Below, in pieces: positions 10,627 to 23,518 of a stretch of DNA of 64,000 nt. This DNA is from Eucalyptus grandis (lineage: Eukaryota > Streptophyta > Magnoliopsida > Myrtales > Myrtaceae): the NCBI RefSeq assembly GCF_016545825.1, contig NC_052620.1, forward strand, positions 18,786,001 to 18,850,000, read 5' to 3'. Position numbers and translations under genes: made by a program. A model generated the notes under the pieces. The model saw nothing but the letters and a program-made list of their open reading frames with translations. It did not search any database and had not been told where the DNA came from. How positions within the stretch are numbered: position 1 is the first letter of the stretch; every line of letters starts with the position of its first letter.

Positions 10627-13600
10627 ACTCTTCCCATCTTATAAAAATTTCGTCCTCGAAATTTAAACCTTTATCAATCCTTAACCAAAATGTGGGGGTA
10701 TAGCCGTCTCATATAATCTTCTATTTCTCAGGTCGCTCCTTTTGTATCAATGCTGCTAGATCACTGATATCTTGCCCACTTAAAATTCCAAAGGTCTTCA
10801 ACACAAAAAATCTACGAAGCTAAACTGGCGATTCCGAATAGTAACTGTCTCTGATAACTGCAACTGAATCACCGATTTCTGAACCAACTCTGAACCTGCG
10901 ATTTTCTAATCTCTGATCTCATCTCAACCGACTGAAATCCTGTACACTTTGCTCTGCACTGATTAAAAAGAAACTATCTGACTTACTTGCCGGAACCGAG
11001 AACCTGGTCAAGATCCGATAAAATTCGACACTGATCTCGCAATTGCAATCACCGACTACCGATCGACCTCGGCCTAATCTTTCTTTCCTGACTTCATCTC
11101 AAAGAATTAAAATTCTGCACTCTCTGCTATGCACTGCTTAAGAAAGAACCATCTGAAAGCTCTACCAACTTGGAACATCTGATCTAGATTGAAATACAAT
11201 TCATCCCCGACACTCCATACAGATGAATTATGATATACACACACACTTCGGTATACCTTTCTAATCGAGATCTTTTGTCTGCCGCACTAAGGCGGCCGAC
11301 TCGATCATCTATTGACCACAACCCCACAAGGAATCAATACTCTTCCCGACTCCTTAATAAGCTTTGTCATAACATTCCATCATGATATACTTCCATTCCC
11401 ACACGAACTCTCTCCAAGTACTTGAAAAAGCTTTCTTGGCCTACATCGCCAAATTCTCACTTACTGATATCTCCAACACTCACAACTTGATTGGCGATAT
11501 CTATCTTCATGCCGATCTACCAATCCCAATGATGTAGATTCTAACTTATCTTCGTACCGTCTGGACAACTCTGAAATTGCTATGATGAGCTTCCCATAAG
11601 ATCTCTTCTTTAATCTTTGCATCGACAATTACACACAATCGTCCTCAGAACCTTAGCATCTTATCTTCAGAAATCTGAAAATCAATCTCTCTCATCCGCA
11701 TTCTTTTATAGAATCTTCGGATTTCGAATCTGGCCCACCGAAGCGATTTGATTCTGATCCAGACTCTTAGCTCAATTTCCGAGGGTAGTTATAAGATTCA
11801 AAGGTGGCCTACCTTAGATTTGATAACCGAATCTCAAACTTTCTTAAATAAGATCCAATCCTTGAGTACCAACTGTGCAACTAAGGACTCTCGACCCAGT
11901 GCATCTGCGACTTTGCTCACCTTTCTAGAGTGACATAAAATATCATAGTCCTAATCCTTAATGAGTTCCATCCAGCGATGTTGTCTCATATTCAACTCCC
12001 GGGGTCTCAACTGACGGGATGCATATGCAACAACCCTATCTTTTGCATCAACAAGCAACCAAATCCTTTAAACGACGCATCATTGCGCATCTCATAACTT
12101 TCGGGACCTCGATGGAATGGTAAGCACGGTGTGCGGTAGTCGGCCCTCTTCTTAGGCCCTTGAAAACTACGCTCACACTCATCTGTCCACAACGGACTTT
12201 TCTTACTTCCTCAGTAGTCGAATCAACTGCAAATCTGACATTGAAAACCCTTCCATAAAACTTTTGTAATATCCTGCTAATCCTCAGAAACTTCTAATCT
12301 CTATCATTGTAGTCAATCTCGGCCAACTGACCACTGCTTCAATCTTGGATAGGGTTTATGGAGATTCCTTCTCCTGAAATCACGTGACCTAGGAACGCAA
12401 TATGAGTCATCCAAAACTCGCATTTGCTAAGCTTATTGTAAAAATCCAAAAGTACTTAAGGTCTGAAGTACCATCCTTAAACATCTCTCGTGCCCCTCGG
12501 CACTCTTCAAACACACAAGGATAACTTCAATGAACATGATCACAACTTATTCAAGTGTCCTTAAACATTCTGCTCATTGAACCCAAACAAACAGCTGGGG
12601 TGTCCATTAAACCACACAGCATTACAGTGAACTCATAACTGTTGTATCGAACGCAAGATGCTAACTTCGGGGTGTCTTTCTTCCTGATCCTCAATTGATG
12701 ATACCCTGACCTCCAGTCGATCTTAAGAAATATCGATGTACAAACACAATGAACCAACTTTCTTCTTCACGAATGGAACAAGTGCTCCCCAAGGTTATGC
12801 ACTGGAAAGTATGAATCCCCTATCCAACACTTCCCGCATCTACACCATCGGTCCTTTTAACTCGGGTAACACCATCCTAGTAAGGGCACCAGTAGGGGTA
12901 CTCTGCATTCCTGAGTGTTAATTCAATCATGAACTCTCTATTTCTCTTTCCAACAACAAACCCGGCAGTGCGCGAAAAAATACTCTAGAAAACTTTTGTA
13001 CCACGATTATGCTCTCCAGATTCGGCCCCTCAACTGACGCATCCACTTCAGTTGCCATGTAGATTCGGTAACCAACAACCATAACCAGGTCATCTTCAAT
13101 GACGAATAACAAGGATTGAAGTTCCTCTTCAACTTTCAGTGATTCAAAAATTTCGCATGCTAACTGAACAAGCTGAATTACCTCACTACCATGATTCAAA
13201 ATAGCATAAAGCTCCTCGAGCCAAAACCTTTTCATAAATGAATTCCAATTCATACATAAGCAAACCCATTAGGCACAACTATAGTTAGAGACTCATATTC
13301 CTATTACTTTATTACAACAACGGAAACTCCTCACCCTTCACTGAAAATTCTCCTGTACTACTCTGATAAGAACACCTCAAAAACATTCTCATTCTGATTG
13401 ATGCATAATTGATCCCTTCATGCTCTTCTAGCCATCCTAGCGGCGTTCTATTTGCAGTAATGGTGCTTACACTCTCCTGAACTTAGACGAACAGTTCCTA
13501 ACCTGACGGCCATGCTGGCCACATTCAAAGCATGTCCCCATTTTTACTCTAACACTAGGCTGGCTCAAGCCTCCTTTCCACAATCTCGGCACACGATCAG

Positions 13601-13896
13601 TGAATTCGCTATCTCCTATCGAGGAACATCATGCACCATTCCTTGCACTGAGGTTCATTCCAAGTACCCCACTGAACATCTTGAAGCATGCTTCATCTGT
13701 TCTGACTTAACAACGATGGTGATAGAAACAGCTGTGATTTCATCTGTCTATACAGACAATCTTTGATTAAATGACTGAACTGGCGAGCCTTGTAACAAGT
13801 CATTTCTCTCTTACAGTACAGAACAGATCCATGTCTTTTCTTACAGACACGACACACATCGATCGAGTTGAGCACTGACTTTCCCAATTCTACCTT
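10627..13896 (-). pseudogene. Ty3/gypsy internal region (gag zinc knuckle, pol), heavily degenerate, minus strand
   Basis: Reading leftward from the gap: a mutated gag CCHC knuckle at about 13887-13750 (CRVCKKRHGSVLYC then CYKARQFSHLIKDC); the protease-RT linker at about 12927-13010 (FRALPGLLLEREIES, matching the family motif ending DLPGLPPEREIEF); reverse transcriptase at 12757-12551 (KIDWRSGYHQLRIRKKDTPK, then the block after it); RNase H start at 12192-12007 (WTDECERSF, ESYEMRNDASFKGFGCLLMQ); and the polyprotein C-terminus near 10690-10650 (MRRLYPHILVKD, like the MRxRYPHLF end of Tekay elements). Integrase between 10.7 and 11.9 kb is too decayed for me to read. Order and strand agree with the LTR at 7774-10626, so both are one element whose 5' part is lost in or beyond the gap. 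Confidence 0.85.
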
Positions 13897-13996
13897 NNNN
13901 NNNNNNNNNNNNNNNNNNNNNNNNNNNNNNNNNNNNNNNNNNNNNNNNNNNNNNNNNNNNNNNNNNNNNNNNNNNNNNNNNNNNNNNNNNNNNNNN
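13897..13996. other. Assembly gap of 100 N
   Basis: Exactly 100 undetermined bases, the usual placeholder for a gap of unknown size. The gypsy element runs into its left edge. The sequence to its right (GA-rich, with no gag match I can read) need not be contiguous with the left. Confidence 0.99.
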
Positions 13997-14215
13997 GAAG
14001 ATTTTAATTGAAATCTTCGTGAGATTGAGACGGTGATCGAGGTGAGGACAACGGAGTGGAGAGCCGAAGAAGCAGAGGCAGGTGATTGATTTGCAGAGAC
14101 AACAGGGTTACATTAGAGTTGAAGGAAGCGAACGGTGATGGAGGGACTATGCTCGTTGTCTTCTCAGATCTAGGGTTTGTCCTCATCGCGTTTGCGGGGA
14201 GAGAGGAGAGACAAG

Positions 14216-14251
<36 letters not shown>
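14216..14251. repeat. (GA)n microsatellite
   Basis: About 18 uninterrupted GA units, followed by GGGAGATCGGGC. Confidence 0.95.
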
Positions 14252-14257
<6 letters not shown>

Positions 14258-14799
14258 TCGGGCTGTGCTGGGATGTCAAAAAACCTGTATCGGCCTGACC
14301 CAATCTCAACCCTATTAATACCAACGTCTACCCAAAGAAGTCAAAGGCCCGGCCCCAAAATACCCTAAATTTTAGGGTGGGCTGGCATGGAATTTTTTGA
14401 CACCCTAACAAAGATGATCAAATCATATGCTTTTGTTTTTCACCATGGTTGAAAGCCTGAAAAGAGTTGCCTTCCTCCGTGAAGGCAAGACAATGGAAAA
14501 ATTTACGATCATAAAAGGCCGTCTCACAAGAGAGTTATCCGTATCCCCTTTGCAGTTCGTCAAACTCCCTTGAGTTCACCTCGGGAGGGTTCCGACTTTT
14601 GTCCGTGAAGATTGTTGGCAATTCATTGGGTCTGATTAGAGCCGTGAGATCTTTCATCTTAGTTTTCTTGGGTTTCTAGCAAAGCCTACCCATTTCTTGG
14701 TTTTTGGTGGAACCGAACGCGCGCCATCGAAGTTCTTGATGACCCGTCTTGTTGTTTCTTGCTCGTTCCTTTTTATAACAACAGCAACTCGATCAGAGT

Positions 14800-15000
14800 T
14801 CAAGTGCTGGGCGTGGAAGGTTAGCCCTGGCGGTTGCGGCCAATCCTTCATCCTAGCGAGTGGCGGTCACGACCGTCACCTTCTTCTCATCATCACGAGC
14901 GATGGAAGGAGCCAGACTGAGCTTTCCCTCGGAGACTAAATCGACTTCCATCTGTCTCCCATTGAAAGACGATTCGCAAACTGACACCATACGCCCGTTT
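14800..15000. repeat. Dispersed repeat segment related to 2210-2330
   Basis: The stretch with ACCTTCTTCTCATCATCACG and GCTTTCCCTCGGAGAC resembles 2217-2330 (ACCTTCTTTTCATTATCACG, ATTTCCCTCAGAGACC). It also has the same logic as 47090-47130, where a TTCGGAGACGAGCGAAG phrase precedes a CT microsatellite; here a GA microsatellite follows at 15044. This looks like another fragment of the repeat family that includes the 45-60 kb duplication. Not recognised as coding. Confidence 0.45.
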
Positions 15001-15043
15001 TCAGCAATTTGGCTGTTAGGGTTAATGTTGATCGGGGGTTTTG

Positions 15044-15050
15044 TGAGAGA

Positions 15051-15092
<42 letters not shown>
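15044..15092. repeat. (GA)n microsatellite
   Basis: Near-perfect GA run of about 49 bp with one GAGTGAGA interruption. Confidence 0.95.
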
Positions 15093-15093
<1 letters not shown>

Positions 15094-17224
15094 GGGCAAT
15101 ACTAGAAAAATAGTTGTTTTGCTTACTGATTAAACGTGCAATAAACAAATGGTAAACAAACGGGCGATACTGAGTTTGTGATGGAAACTTGTGTGTGAAG
15201 GACTGAGATATACATAAGATTAAGTTGTGGGCATAGGCAGATCCGTCCTAACTAGGAAATATTTACTTTCAGAATAATTCGTGTTCTTATTTCAATCCTG
15301 ATGCTATTTGTAATCATTAAGAAACATTAGTAAAAAGATTACGTTGTTCTTCTGTTCATTGAATGTGTTCATTGAGAAACATATGAAATCGGATTCTTCC
15401 TCTTACAATAACATTGTCCGACTTGGTTTTAATATTCTAGTTTGATCCAAACTACGTCCCACTATCTTTCCAATGTTAGAAGCTAAATGTGGGAAATTCA
15501 TATGACTAGATATACGATTTTTCGACCAAAAAAAAAGATATAAGATTTAGGAAATAAAGAAGTAAGAATTTAATTGAGACAATGCGAAATGTTGCTACTG
15601 TTCTCTTATATTCAATGATTTCGGCCAAAGTTATGTTCCTCTAAATTTGGGAGAATGCATTTCTAGTTCCTAGACATAACAATAGCATCTCCACATGATG
15701 TTATATCTTTTGGATCGATACTTGCAACATGGGGAACCAACTTACACTATAAGAGCCAGAGAATTCAATCCTTAGGGCATTTCCAAACTCGTACAAACTA
15801 GATCACTCAATTGTCTAAGCTTCAATAAATCAAGCCTAAGATTGCAAAAATATTTGGGAATCTTGAGTTTGACTAATTTAGAAGCTTTGAATTTCTTTTT
15901 CTTTTTTTCTTTTCATTTTAAGGGAAAATTGTAAATAAGGGCTTGAAGAGCTCTTTTATTCTTAAATAAGGACATGAAGTTGACATTATTTTAAATAAGG
16001 GTATTGAGTGGATCCTGTTTTAAATAAGAGCCTAAAATAGCTATATTAATTTCAAAAAAGGGCTTGAACTCACCGGTTTGTGAAGGGAATTTCATCTTTT
16101 AAATTTTTCAACTTTTTTCCTTTTTTCTTTTTGCTTGGTTTGTTCTCTTCATAAAAAACAAAACTCAAAAAACAAAAACAAAAACTTCAAAAAGAAGAAG
16201 CAAAAATACAAGTGGGAGATTGATATGGCCATTTATTTTGAAATAAGATCTACTTTAAATCCATTATTTTCCTACGTTTTAAATCTTGAGCTAAATAAGA
16301 TTTACTTTAAATTCTTATTTAAAAAATAATGATATTTTGAGTTTTTATCGATTTTTTATTTTTTATTTTTAAATATATATACTATAATAGTTCTCATGCT
16401 ATTGCTGTGTGAAGGGAGAATCCTGCATGCACTAGGGGCACGGAAGAAATCTAAAAAAAGTACGTATAAACAAAGGCTTCAATTGGTCAAAAGTCGTTGC
16501 AGACGGTCAAACATAGCTTTACTACCAACTCTCTGGGGAAGAACAGATGTACGTCAATCTGCTCTAGATAAGGCACGCGGTCCGTTCCTTCCTGGTTGCC
16601 AACTCGGCACGTCTCCAAAGCCCGTTTCTTTTCTTTTCTTTTCTTTTCTTTAGCGAGAAAACCCACTTTTTTTGTTATCGTTATTATTATTTTTTTTTTG
16701 GGTGGAGATGTAATATAACGTCAAAGAATTCAACCAAAAAGTTGTATACCGTTAGATGGTTGAAGAAACATGAATACAAGATGTAACATGACTATAATTC
16801 ATTAAGAGAACTCAAGTTCTAACATAATGTTCGATGATTCATTTAAAGACATAATGAATCACTATATTTTCACCCATTTATTATAAAAATGAAAGTCTTT
16901 CATTAATTGCATTAAAATGTTTTGATAGCGATAACATTATAAGAACAAAAATGACAAATGTGCACTGTGACTCTTGGCTTTTTGGCGTCTCACTTGAGAT
17001 ATAAACTAAGTTCCAATTGTGCAAATATTTAATTATCCCCCTTCATCGACAGTACTTGGATAAATGGCAAGGAGCTAATTAGGGTTGCGCCTCTAGGCCA
17101 TCAAAAGGTCGAGATCCAAGGTGAGAAGACAGAATAATGTAGAAAAGAGAGAAAGAGGAGGAAACACAAGTGTTTTCTCAAGCAAAAAAATAGGAGTATC
17201 TATAGGTGTCCCTTTTTGATATAT
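15093..17224. other. Non-coding AT-rich stretch
   Basis: No convincing gene. A segment at 15715-15775 (ACCAACTTACACTATAAGAG) resembles 5700-5745, and 16460-16520 (TTGGTCAAAAGTCGTTGCAG) resembles 3910-3950, so pieces of the repeat family at 1.9-7.5 kb occur here in a different order. A (TTTTC)n run lies at about 16624-16651. ORFs here are short and low in complexity. Confidence 0.5.
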
Positions 17225-17704
17225 GGGTTAATACCCTAAAAAACCCCAAACTGGTACACTTGTGACAAATTTACCCTAAACTATTTTTTTTACCATGAAA
17301 AACCCCAAACTGGTATACCCGTGACAAATTTACCCCGATCGACTATAAAAACCATAAACTGGTACATTTATGACAAATTTACCCAAAACTAATTTATTTG
17401 ACTGCAAAAAACCCTAAAATAGTAAAATTGTGACAAATATACCATATGCTAAATTGGATTAATACCACAAAAAAATCACAAAAATTGTAAACGGTGACAA
17501 ATTGAGCGTAAAATCCTAAATTGATATACCGGTCAACGTCACGTGTCATTTAACTTAATAATTTGAGAATAAAATTTAACGAAAACTAACAGATGATAAA
17601 TTTATCACAAGTGTACCAGTTTGGGGTTTTTGGTGGTCAAAAAAATAGTTTTGGGTAAATTTGTCACAAGTGTACCAGTTTGGGGTTTTTCAAGGTATTA
17701 ACCC
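17225..17704. mobile_element. 480-bp MULE-type MITE with perfect 9-bp target duplication
   Basis: The ends are long inverted repeats: the left begins GGGTTAATACCCTAAAAAAC and the reverse complement of the right begins GGGTTAATACCTTGAAAAAC, and pairing continues for about 120 bp. Each end contains direct repeats of a roughly 57-bp phrase (CCCCAAACTGGTACACTTGT and variants), at least four on the left and two on the right. The element is flanked by identical 9-bp copies of TTGATATAT (17216-17224 and 17705-17713). A 9-bp duplication is the hallmark of Mutator-like transposition. It has no coding capacity. Confidence 0.93.
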
Positions 17705-18816
17705 TTGATATATTGATACAATGTTTACCACTATTAGGACGATATAACAAATATTATTAGTGACTAGTATTGACAAGTTTCAACTCGCAATTATGTGCGT
17801 CTCATTTCATGTAGTTAATTCTTTTTATGAGGTCTATTTAGAATTTAGTATTATTTCGTAACCCTAGGAATTCTATAAATGTCTAATTTTCTCCAACTCA
17901 CACTTTGGACCTCAGAAAATATTGGAACTTGGATTTTTGACTGGCTCTACAACAAAAAACACATGGAAAAGGAATGCCTTCATTTGAAAAAAAAAAAAAA
18001 AAGAGCAGAGAGGTTCTCGTGGGATATATAAAGGTGCAAGGAGGAGATTCTACGAAGAAGAAGAAGAAGAACAAGAAGAAGAAGCTCGATCGAAAGAAGA
18101 AGCAGAACGCGGCGCATAAAGACAGACGGGGTTGGATGTGTACAGGGCATCCTCTCCATGCCATCCTCAGCCTTCACCAACCCGCAGACTGACTGCATCG
18201 TCTTCGTCTTCTTCATTCCATCAGCCCCCTTGCACCATCTCATTGCTTCAATCATCAACCATCATCTGTGAATTTCCATCAACTTGGCCAATAGCCAGAG
18301 ACTCCACCACCACAGCAAGGTCTCATTGTAGTCACCATCGCTGTCCATGCCCTTTAGCAACCCATCCCTACCACAATACTAACTCCTGGCGTTGCCATCC
18401 GCTATATCTTCAGACCAGCCGCCACGGCCTTGGTGACGGTCATGACCCTGGTGCTGCGGAATCTTTTAGTTCGTTTTGGTTCAAACCCATTAGTCATCGC
18501 CTTGGCATGGACACCCTCCGTTCATCTCGTTAAGAGGATTCCGACTCCAACCTATAAACTAAGTCAAGAATCCTCCTTTCTGTTTTCATCATGTGCCATT
18601 TCACTTTGTATTCGAATCTGTATCTTCTGTGCTCAGTGTTTCCGTTCGTTGATGTTTCTTGTCCAGATTAAGCTCGTCGCTAACGTTCTCAACCTTTGGC
18701 CTGGAGTTGCGCCAAGCCGGGTCGAGTTGAACCAAGTCGACGCCACTGAGCTTTAATCGCTGCCCAGGGCAGTCCAGAAAAAACCACCTCCCGTTGTCCT
18801 CCCGTTTGGTCGTCCC

Positions 18817-19662
18817 TTGCTATTTTCCTCCGATGAACTCGGTTTTGCCCCTGTTTCCTGGCATTCGCGGACGCCACTCGCCAGCGTTGCTTCTTGTCTA
18901 CACGAATCCAGCACGGTGCATCCAGTAGCCATTGTTGGTGAATCGGTCTGGGTTAAATCGGACCCAGCCTTGCCGTTACCGTCGACATATCATTCCGAAA
19001 CCACGATCAGCCCCCTACACCGAGAAGTGGAAACAAGAGACGAGGCATTCGAGAATTGGATGATAGAACCACGGGGAGCAGGCGCTCGAAGACAGGAACT
19101 TGAGTTTTTCGTGCAAGGAATCGGCGATTCCTTGTCAGATGGTGGAGTGGATCACGAAGACAACCGGGTCTTGATGAGTCAATGGATGTGTGCTTCTGAC
19201 CATCTTTTGTTCTCATTATTTACTTTCCGCCTTGTTATAAGTCGTGTACTCTGAATCTCTTTACCCGGTCAGATCATTGCTTGGAATTGCAGGGGTGCTG
19301 GCAGCGATGTTTTTTATACAAATGTGAAAAGAATCATCCACAATCATTATCCTCATGTCCTGTTGCAGGTCCAAGAGAATTTTCGGTGCATCCCTTCTGA
19401 TGGCCCCTTTTGCTGGCGGGATCTGGGTGGTTTGGAACTCCGGAGTCCAGCTCCTGTATATTGCAGAACGGAAGAAAGTTTATATATTGGTCAAGGCGAG
19501 CACGATTTCTCGATCCAAGCATCTCAGGGAGCGAGGTCTCTCAATCACCATCAATCTACGACAACTCCTTGTCCTGAAGCTAAAGGTAATCTCTCTCTGT
19601 ATCGGTTTGAATTGCTAGTGAAAGATTCGGTGATTGATGATGGCTATCCTACTCTTTGTTGA
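18817..19662 (+). pseudogene. LINE (L1-type) fragment: ORF1 C-terminus and endonuclease N-terminus
   Basis: From 19270 the plus strand reads IIAWNCRGAGSDVFYTNVKR, the standard start of the plant L1 apurinic-like endonuclease. After a frameshift near 19350-19400 it continues FAGGIWVVWNS, matching the endonuclease GGIWVLWDS block. Just upstream, FENWMIEPRGAGARRQE (about 19048-19100) resembles the end of plant LINE ORF1 (PWMxVxRRRR). The fragment stops near 19600-19660, so most of the endonuclease and all of the RT are missing. Sequence from 18130 upward may be more of ORF1 or a 5' region but I cannot support that. Truncated and frameshifted, it cannot be functional. Confidence 0.7.
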
Positions 19663-22092
19663 CACATTATTATTTGTTGATACATAAAAACGAAAAAAAT
19701 GGCAAAAATATATACATAGGAAAACACAAAGATGAGCCTTATAATAAAGAGCTTGAATAAATGGGGCCTCAAAACAATAATAAAAAAAGGGGAGAGCAGA
19801 GAGTTTAAGGAAAAAAAGTAAAAATAATAATCAAATCCGAGGTCGGTTCAACACAGCCCTTCCCTACATTTCCGGCCCATTTTTCAGTTAATTTTCAAAC
19901 CCCTCACCCCACTAAACTTGAGCCCATAAAAAAAAAAACAAACAAAACAAAGCCTGAGCGGATGCAATTCTGGCTTAAGAAGACCAAACCGAGCCCTTTC
20001 CTTCTTTTCCTTTATCTTCTTTCTTCTTGACCCATTTCATTTCCTCAAGCCTGGCCTTTGTGTTCCCCTTCATGCCTGTGAGCAGAAGAATGGTGAGAGA
20101 CAGAGCGTCCGTGACTGAACGGTGGCTGGGCGAAGAAAACCAAAGGGTTTCTAGAAGAAGTAGAGCTGGAGAAGCTAAACGGAATTCCTGAGATTCCTTG
20201 GAGGGCTCCTTTTTTTAGAGAGTGACGCTCGGTAAAGTAGAAGCGCTTGTTTTTATCCAGAGACTGCGGCCGGGAAACTGACCCAAAGAGAGTGAGAACT
20301 TTCTTTCCATTCGCCAAAATCACCGTCGACCTTCATCGGAAGTCCACCTGCTGGTCGTCGTTTGTCGTCATAGTGACCACCCGAACTAGGTAACCTGGTG
20401 TACCCTATTTTCTTTTCCCCTCTCATGGTTGAGTCTGAAATGTAGAACTCACTCTGCGAATTCACGAGTAAACCACATCAAACCGAGAATATTTTGGAAT
20501 ACTTCATGCTAATTTAGAACTTGATATATCATGTCTAGGCTACGAATCATATTATAATTGAATTTAGAGCTCGCATTCTTAATCGCATATCAGCTTTCGA
20601 CAATGTCAAATGAAACACTGAAACAGTTCTTTTCATATTCACTATGCATGGGTATTTGTTTTTAGTTGGTTTGGTTATTTGCTTGAATGATCTTAGTTAG
20701 TGTTACAAGATGGTCACAGGTTTTAGTGATTCAATAGCCGGTAGAGGTGGATTAATGAATAATGACGGTGGTCCGGTGATGCTTGTGGCGGGCGGTGAAG
20801 TGATCTGGTCGGAGTAAATTCGCATTGGTGCTAGTTGTCGAGGCCGGCTTTGATTTGGTGTTGTGATCACCAGAGAAGATTCATTGGAGATGAAATCTCG
20901 AGAAAGATAGAGGAAAATAATAAAAATAAAAAAAATAAAAGAAAGAATTGAAAATTAAAATATTTTTAATAAAATGGTATAATAAAGATCGGGTCGGATC
21001 TGGCTATTAGAGCCGGATCAGTCAGTGGGTTGGAACTATTGTCTGGTTCGGAACAAAGGAACCGTGGGTTGGAGGCTAGATGAATAAGGCTGAAAAATGA
21101 TTCGGTCTTGGGCTAAATTTGAGCTGGAATTGGGTGAAGGGAATAGGTTAGGCCGAATTAAGCTTATGGGCGGAGTTTGAATCAGGCTTAAGTGGACCAA
21201 GGACCAAAGACTGAAAATCTGGGTCCATCTGACAGAAACCTTACTCAAACCGGATTCTAGATGCCGGTCTGCATCCAAACCCAACTCGGACCATAAGGGT
21301 CCGAGTCAGACCCATTTTCAGACCAAGTTCCCTAACCTGGTCCGAAATCCATTTATCAAAATTTAAAAATAATAAAACAATTTAAAAACTTTCAAATTAA
21401 AAAAAAATTAAGACAAAAATAAAAACGAAAAGCATAAAACAATAAAATATTTTAAAAATTAAAAATAATAATTCCAAAAATAAAAAAATTATTTGATTTT
21501 TTTAAATTAGATATTAAGTGGCTTGATTTGATTTTTTTTTTTTTTTTTTTTGTGTTAACTATACTCAAAGTTAGTTTAGCAATGAAAAATGTGAAAACTT
21601 TTTGATAAAAAATTGAACCTAAAATTGAATAGGTGTTTTAGGCTTTGCAATAGGGTTTTTGAATACTTTATTCTATTAGGAACAATGCTAGATTGCTGTT
21701 TGCGCACTTTCATTTTGATTTTACTTTATTGTACTTTTTCAATACAGTGATTGCTAATTTTCGCTTTTAGCATGGTTGGGTTAAATCATTAGTACCATAA
21801 TAAACACTTATCATCTAAACACTTAGCAAACAAGAATCTTAGAATTCATAATTGGTAAAAGGACTGTCGGTCACTTTAGTGAACAAACCATCAAGTTTAT
21901 GTACTGAAAGGACATTAATTAGACAACTAATGTAATCAAGTTCCCGATTCTTGAATCTTTGGTCTCAATTGATTTCTACCCGACCCCAAAATGGCTAATG
22001 GTGACTCCTAGAAATATTAACTTGTTAAGTTGAAATTGAATATGCCAACATCATTCAAGGTATGAGGTTAAGAGAGCCTGCACTCGAAATCG
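19663..22092. other. Non-coding AT-rich stretch
   Basis: Nothing convincing is seen. It holds A-rich tracts (19740-19960, 21360-21500), a T run at 21532-21552, and GGxTCGGxTCxG-like low-complexity sequence at 20985-21340. ORFs are short with no family match. Confidence 0.5.
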
Positions 22093-23518
22093 ATGGATCA
22101 TTTCAGATCATTAGATGGTGTATTCAAGTTGTCTTTTGTGAAAGCTAATTCGAACTATCTTTTTTTGAATTATTTAAGTACTTGTCCCAATCGAGAGGCC
22201 AATGTTGATGCTTCCACGAAGCAGTTTGATCAAGTCATGTTTAGAGACAAGCTAGCAAAATCCATAGTCATTCACAAATTTACCTACTCTTTTGTAGAGC
22301 ACGAGGCAATCAGAGAGTTGCTTAGTTACCTCAACCCCAATATGATGCACATATCAAGAAATGTAGCAAGAAGTGGTGTTGTGAAAGTTTATTAAAAAGA
22401 GAAGAGAATTATAAAATCACTTTTGAGCAAAATACGTTTAACTTCTGATCTGTGGTCTATTACAGCTGATCATTATATGACTATCACTATCCATTATGTT
22501 GATGAGAATTGGGAATTACATGCAAATGTTTTGTGCTTCTTCTATGTGCCACCTCCATATAGTGGTGACATACTATTAGAAAAATTGTCAACTTTGTTGA
22601 GAGAGTGGTGCATTGAGAGGAAAATTTTCAATATTACATTAGATATTGCATCATACAATATGGTTGATATTTGGGCAAATAAACCTTTCTATGAGATCCT
22701 CTATGTCATGGGATGGACAGTTTCTTCATGCGTGTTGTATGCATGTTTTGAATCTCATTGTACAAGAAGGTATAAAGGTGATTGCTGAATCATTACCAAA
22801 TATTAGAGAATCTATCAAATATGTGAGCTACATAAGGGAGGATAATAAAATTTGCTAAATGTACGTCATAATCATGTTTGAAGACAGGTAAAAAGCTACG
22901 TCAAGATATGGCTATTAGATGGAACTCTATGTTTCTAACGCTTGGAGGTGTTTTGGTCTTTGAATATGCACTTTTCCATTTGAAGTTAATTGATTTTAAC
23001 TTTTTTGCATGTCCATCATTTGAGGATTAGGTCAGAGCCAAGAAAATTGCACTCTTATTGTAACCTTTTTATGAAATTTCTACTCCATTCTCCATAGTTA
23101 GATATTCCACGGCAAAAATGATATTTCTATGGAGTAAGGAAGATCCAATTATTTTCTAAAAGGCAAGGAACAATGATGTAGTTATTAGTTTCAATCCTAT
23201 GGCAATACTAAAAAGCTTGAAAAATATTGGAAGTGTTACAGTGTTATCTTATCTTTTGCCGCTATATTAGTTTCTCGTTATAAGTTACATTTGTTAGAGT
23301 TTTGCTATTCAAAGTTGAACACCCATGATCATGTGGAATTTGTACGGAGCATTTGAGAAATGCTCTATATGCTTTTTGATGAATATGTGAACTTTATGTC
23401 GAGAAATAATCAATTTAGATCTAGTCGATATAACATTGATCATTCTCAACATAGAGGTCGCATATTTATCAAAACACATAGTCTTTCTTGAATGATTTGT
23501 ACAAATTTCATCATCCAC
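22093..23518 (+). pseudogene. hAT transposase relic, plus-strand copy (RICESLEEPER/DAYSLEEPER type)
   Basis: Pieces in order: LSTCPNREANVDASTKQFDQ just after the missing BED zinc finger; VIHKFTYSFVEHEAIRELL (22270-22325), matching the plant hAT block with helPFxxVEhxxFrxl; LTSDLWSITADHYMTITIHY (22438-22497), matching the TSDxWtS block with the catalytic-region aspartate; after a frameshift, HVLNLIVQEGIKVI and IRESIKYV; then MAIRWNSMFLTL (22907-22945, the family RWNSTYxML block), HLKLIDFNFF and FSIVRYS. The piece at about 23330-23420 (NALYMLFDEYVNF) comes from the region before the C-terminal dimerisation domain, which is absent. Several frameshifts and stops make it dead. It is followed directly by an inverted copy of itself. 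Confidence 0.85.

Noticed and set aside
14270..14406. Small element with GATGTCAAAAAA and TTTTTTGACACCC ends
   Set aside because: Short imperfect ends and no matching flanking duplication; possibly a decayed hAT-type MITE but not supportable.
18132..18756. ORFs of 108-133 codons upstream of the LINE fragment
   Set aside because: Ser/Thr/Pro/His-rich with no recognisable ORF1 domain; could be LINE 5' sequence, but nothing shows it.
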